NCBI GenBank assembly: GCA_031274665.1
Contig: JAISPV010000033.1
Span: 1-7,390, forward strand
From: Candidatus Methanoplasma sp.
GTDB taxonomy: Archaea > Thermoplasmatota > Thermoplasmata > Methanomassiliicoccales > Methanomethylophilaceae
DNA: 7,390 nt
Direction: 5' to 3'
Shown piece after piece: positions 5,645 through 7,390 of the stretch. The notes under the pieces were generated by a model, which saw only the letters and a program-made list of their open reading frames with translations, was not told the origin of the DNA and searched no databases. A program made the position numbers and the translations under genes. The stretch's first letter is position 1; every line of letters begins with the position of its first letter.

Positions 5645-6069
5645 TGTACGCCATCATCTCATGCGGGAAATGCAAACGCCGAAGGATCATCGACCGCTCA
5701 TCGCCTTCCTCGGTATGCCCCTTTTGCGGCAGAACGGAGGAACACAAAGGTCTCAGGGTCATTTTTGAGAACAGGGACCAAAACGCCGTCAGGGAAATGC
5801 TGATGAAGACACAATCCATCGAAAAGCCGAAAAAGAAGATCCCCGGCGCCGACCCGGATCCCCTTTCCACTCTCATATACAAATATGAGAACTGCAGAGA
5901 CGTTCAGAGCAGGACGGAGCTGCTCTCAAAGGGCCTGACCGGCATCTACGGCACATTCACGCTGGAAGATGTGGAAAGGGTCGACGAAAAGAATGCCGAG
6001 AAGCTGTTGAACACTATGCTGGAACTTTGTCTCGTGCACGAAGTGAGGCCCGGGAGATACTGCGCCTGA
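5644..6069 (+). CDS. Archaeal zinc-ribbon protein, DUF5817-like, with C-terminal winged-helix-like region
   Basis: The 141-residue protein opens MYAIISCGKC and has a four-cysteine zinc ribbon, C7-C10 and C25-C28 (CGKC and CPFC), followed by the charged stretch EEHKGLRVIFENRDQNAVRE. This order (MYAxxxC, zinc ribbon, then a residue run ending AREM) matches what I recall of archaeal DUF5817 proteins, mostly known from haloarchaea and of unknown role. A Lys-rich linker (about 60-68, KPKKKIPG) joins a C-terminal helical part (about 75-141) that ends with a helix-strand pattern, LELCLVHEVRPGRY, like the wing of a winged helix. A nucleic-acid-binding role is therefore plausible but not shown. Its ATG overlaps the pdaD stop by one base (TGATG), so it belongs to the PAC2-pdaD operon. 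It ends 2 bp from the convergent membrane protein gene. Confidence 0.8.
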   Translation: MYAIISCGKCKRRRIIDRSSPSSVCPFCGRTEEHKGLRVIFENRDQNAVREMLMKTQSIEKPKKKIPGADPDPLSTLIYKYENCRDVQSRTELLSKGLTGIYGTFTLEDVERVDEKNAEKLLNTMLELCLVHEVRPGRYCA

Positions 6070-6071
6070 GA

Positions 6072-6803
6072 TCACTTGGGAACGTTCTTTCTTGACTTCC
6101 CTTCCATCTTCCGGACATCCCTTACGACCCGGGATAACTTCACGTACATTATGTAATAGAAGTAGACCGCAGCGACGATCAACGCCACTACAAGACACGC
6201 ATAGAACAGAATGTCGTTGCCGGAGTTGCTGTACGCCGCTGCGAGTACCAGGTTGAACGCCACATTGACGAATATGGCCTGCATAGCGAATTCCATCGGC
6301 CTCAGTCTTGCGATCCCTTCTCCGATGGTCGTCCCTATGGGAGAAAGGATGAGGATGTACGATAACCCTATGATAAAGAGCTGAACACACTCTGCAATGC
6401 CAATGATGCTTTCTTCATCGCTCAGCGATATGGTCCCGATATAGTAGATCGCGCCGAATGCCATCGTGCAGCCCATTCCCAGTCCCAGTCCGTAACCGTA
6501 GAACACAGAGTCCGATTTGCCGTGGAACCTCTTAAGGTTCATGATGACCACCATCGCAAGACATTGCGTCGCTGCGAAAAGGGCCATGTAGATAATGTTC
6601 GTCCAATATACATTCAGAAAAGTATAGGCCAAGAACATGACCGTGCCTGCTATCAGGCCAACGACGAAAAGCCCGAAGAACGCCGGATCGCTGAAGAACG
6701 GCTGCTGGACCGCAGGATACGTATACTTCCTCAGGGCCGCATACATAAGTATCAAGGTGGGGGCGAAGGCCGCCACTGCCGCGACGTAAATAATGATCTC
6801 CAT
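6072..6803 (-). CDS. Seven-helix integral membrane protein, unknown function (weakly PrsW-like layout)
   Basis: The 243-residue protein is almost entirely membrane-embedded, with likely helices at about 2-24, 41-64, 68-90, 101-125, 138-158, 172-191 and 197-221, and a basic cytoplasmic tail (RKMEGKSRKNVPK) that puts the C-terminus inside. The order of a tyrosine-rich first loop (RKYTYPAVQQPF), the Gly-rich helix YGYGLGLGMGCTMAFG and the GEGIARLRPME loop recalls the PrsW/M82 membrane protease layout, but the EExxK, FxxxE and HxxxD catalytic motifs are absent, so I do not call it a protease. It could be a lineage-specific family. ATG 6803 is chosen: it lies 25 nt below a TATA-like box, and ATGs further up (6818, 6810) are out of frame or reach a stop at once. 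It ends tail-to-tail with the DUF5817-like gene. Confidence 0.75.
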   Translation of the reverse strand: MEIIIYVAAVAAFAPTLILMYAALRKYTYPAVQQPFFSDPAFFGLFVVGLIAGTVMFLAYTFLNVYWTNIIYMALFAATQCLAMVVIMNLKRFHGKSDSVFYGYGLGLGMGCTMAFGAIYYIGTISLSDEESIIGIAECVQLFIIGLSYILILSPIGTTIGEGIARLRPMEFAMQAIFVNVAFNLVLAAAYSNSGNDILFYACLVVALIVAAVYFYYIMYVKLSRVVRDVRKMEGKSRKNVPK

Positions 6804-6823
6804 CGGTCATACATACATGGGGC

Positions 6824-6832
6824 GGATATTAA
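6824..6832 (-). promoter_or_regulatory. TATA-like box of the membrane protein gene
   Basis: The minus strand reads GTTAATATC, centred at about 6828, 25 nt before ATG 6803. No ribosome binding site precedes the ATG, which fits a leaderless transcript. Confidence 0.45.
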
Positions 6833-6866
6833 CTTTTGTCGCATCCCGGCTGACTGGGAACGCATA

Positions 6867-7157
6867 TCACAATTCCTTTATTTTCCTCAGCGATTCCACT
6901 GTTTGGTCCCATGTCTCACATTCAAGGACGCTGGAATCGAGCATCGGCATGGTCACCACTTTGAAGTCGGCAGCGCTGCTGAATCTTATCAGCAGAATGC
7001 GGTATCCCCTTTCGGCGAACCCTTCCTTCTTAGGATTGGAAACTACAGACGCACCATAATCGTTCGGAAAATGGAATATCTTGTGGAATCTGTCCCCGTC
7101 CATACAACCGCACACGCAGTCCGCATTCAGGTCGACTATGTACTCCTCAAATTCCAT
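6867..7157 (-). CDS. Uncharacterised 96-residue protein with FPN-YGASVV motif
   Basis: I cannot assign a function. It has a cysteine cluster near the N-terminus (C14, C16, C18 in CVCGCMDGD) followed by FHFPNDYGASVVSNP (about residues 28-42), a strand-rich middle (YRILLIRF) and a C-terminal helix (TVESLRKIKEL). The phrase F-x-F-P-N-x-Y-G-A-S-V-V followed by a loop, a strand and a final helix resembles small proteins I recall from actinobacterial phages and prophages; this is memory, not a search. The start is ATG 7157 with AAAGGA 4 nt upstream and a TATA-like TTTATTAT (7197-7190) centred 36 nt upstream, so the message would carry a leader of about ten bases. Codon choice looks like that of its neighbours. 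Stop is TGA, 63 bp before the membrane protein start on the same strand. Confidence 0.7.
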   Translation of the reverse strand: MEFEEYIVDLNADCVCGCMDGDRFHKIFHFPNDYGASVVSNPKKEGFAERGYRILLIRFSSAADFKVVTMPMLDSSVLECETWDQTVESLRKIKEL

Positions 7158-7197
7158 GATATCCTTTCCGATGCAACATGAATGTCGCGATAATAAA
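7158..7197 (-). promoter_or_regulatory. TATA box and ribosome binding site of the 96-residue protein
   Basis: TTTATTAT occupies 7197-7190 on the minus strand, centre 7193.5. The predicted transcript start near 7167 leaves a leader of about 10 nt that consists of AAAGGATATC, which includes the ribosome binding site just before ATG 7157. It is the only first-gene promoter in the window that clearly predicts a leader. Confidence 0.5.
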
Positions 7198-7222
7198 TAT
7201 GTTGCTCCGGACCGGTATCCGA

Positions 7223-7390
7223 TTATGACTGTGTGCTTGCGGCCAGTTCCTTTACTTTTTTTATCAGGTTCTCAAGCGCGGAAAGATCGCAGCACCTATC
7301 GTCGTGCCTCAGCCTGAGCTTTTCTGCGAATTCTTTCGACTTTGTGAGATATTCCCCTTTCTCGTCCTTCACACCCGTGTCGATATAGAG
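7223..7390 (-). CDS. C-terminal 55 residues of an unrecognised protein (cut by window edge)
   Basis: An open frame enters from the right edge and stops at TAA 7225-7223. The visible part is hydrophilic and helical: LYIDTGVKDEKGEYLTKSKE leads into a charged stretch with a Cys pair (RHDDRCCDLS) and ends in a Lys-rich helix (LENLIKKVKELAAS). I do not recognise the family. The codon pattern is like the neighbours', and no TAA, TGA or TAG interrupts the 55 codons. Its start and any partner genes lie outside the window; the gene for the 96-residue protein begins 65 bp downstream on the same strand with its own promoter. Confidence 0.65.
   Translation of the reverse strand, partial: LYIDTGVKDEKGEYLTKSKEFAEKLRLRHDDRCCDLSALENLIKKVKELAASTQS

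Noticed and set aside
1..7390. CRISPR array, insertion sequence or integrase/attachment site
   Set aside because: There are no evenly spaced direct repeats, no transposase or integrase-like protein and no terminal repeats around any gene.

Overview
The window reads as part of a methanogenic archaeon's chromosome. Methanogen-type heterodisulfide reductase subunits (HdrC and the start of HdrB), a hydrogenase-maturation-type endopeptidase, a PAC2 proteasome-assembly chaperone, a pyruvoyl-dependent arginine decarboxylase and a zinc-ribbon DUF5817-type protein all point to Euryarchaeota sensu lato. AT-rich TATA boxes sit about 25-28 nt upstream of most first-gene start codons, which implies leaderless mRNAs, a habit known from Thermoplasma and its relatives. 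None of the eleven visible stop codons is TAG. Together these make a Thermoplasmatota methanogen (order Methanomassiliicoccales) my best guess, but that is inference and not something the sequence proves.

Layout. (1) Bases 1-1073, minus strand: hdrC then hdrB (cut by the window edge), a two-gene operon with its own TATA box. (2) 1152-1955, minus: a regulator with a LysR/ModE-like HTH, whose promoter is packed with inverted repeats. (3) 2086-2442, minus: a small winged-helix regulator reading frame interrupted by three in-frame TAG codons, either a decayed gene or a pyrrolysine/amber-readthrough gene. (4) 2625-3128, plus: HycI/HupD-like hydrogenase maturation endopeptidase, convergent with and overlapping (5) 3094-4368, minus: an M16 zinc peptidase. 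(6) 4422-6069, plus: a tightly coupled operon of PAC2 chaperone, arginine decarboxylase and DUF5817-like protein. The peptidase and this operon diverge from one AT-rich element lying midway between their start codons. (7) 6072-6803, minus: a seven-helix membrane protein ending 2 bp from the operon. (8) 6867-7157, minus: a 96-residue uncharacterised protein, and (9) 7223 to the edge, minus: the C-terminal end of another unrecognised gene.

Functionally, the left part is energy metabolism: HdrBC reduces CoM-S-S-CoB in the last step of methanogenesis, usually coupled to a [NiFe] hydrogenase whose large subunit would need a maturation protease like the one at 2625. Two DNA-binding proteins lie between them. 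The right part is housekeeping: protein turnover (M16 peptidase, proteasome chaperone), agmatine synthesis for polyamines, and unknowns. The most unusual items are the TAG-containing regulator, the nested inverted repeats at the LysR-like promoter, and the shared TATA element of the divergent leaderless pair. I see no RNA genes, mobile elements or CRISPR arrays.
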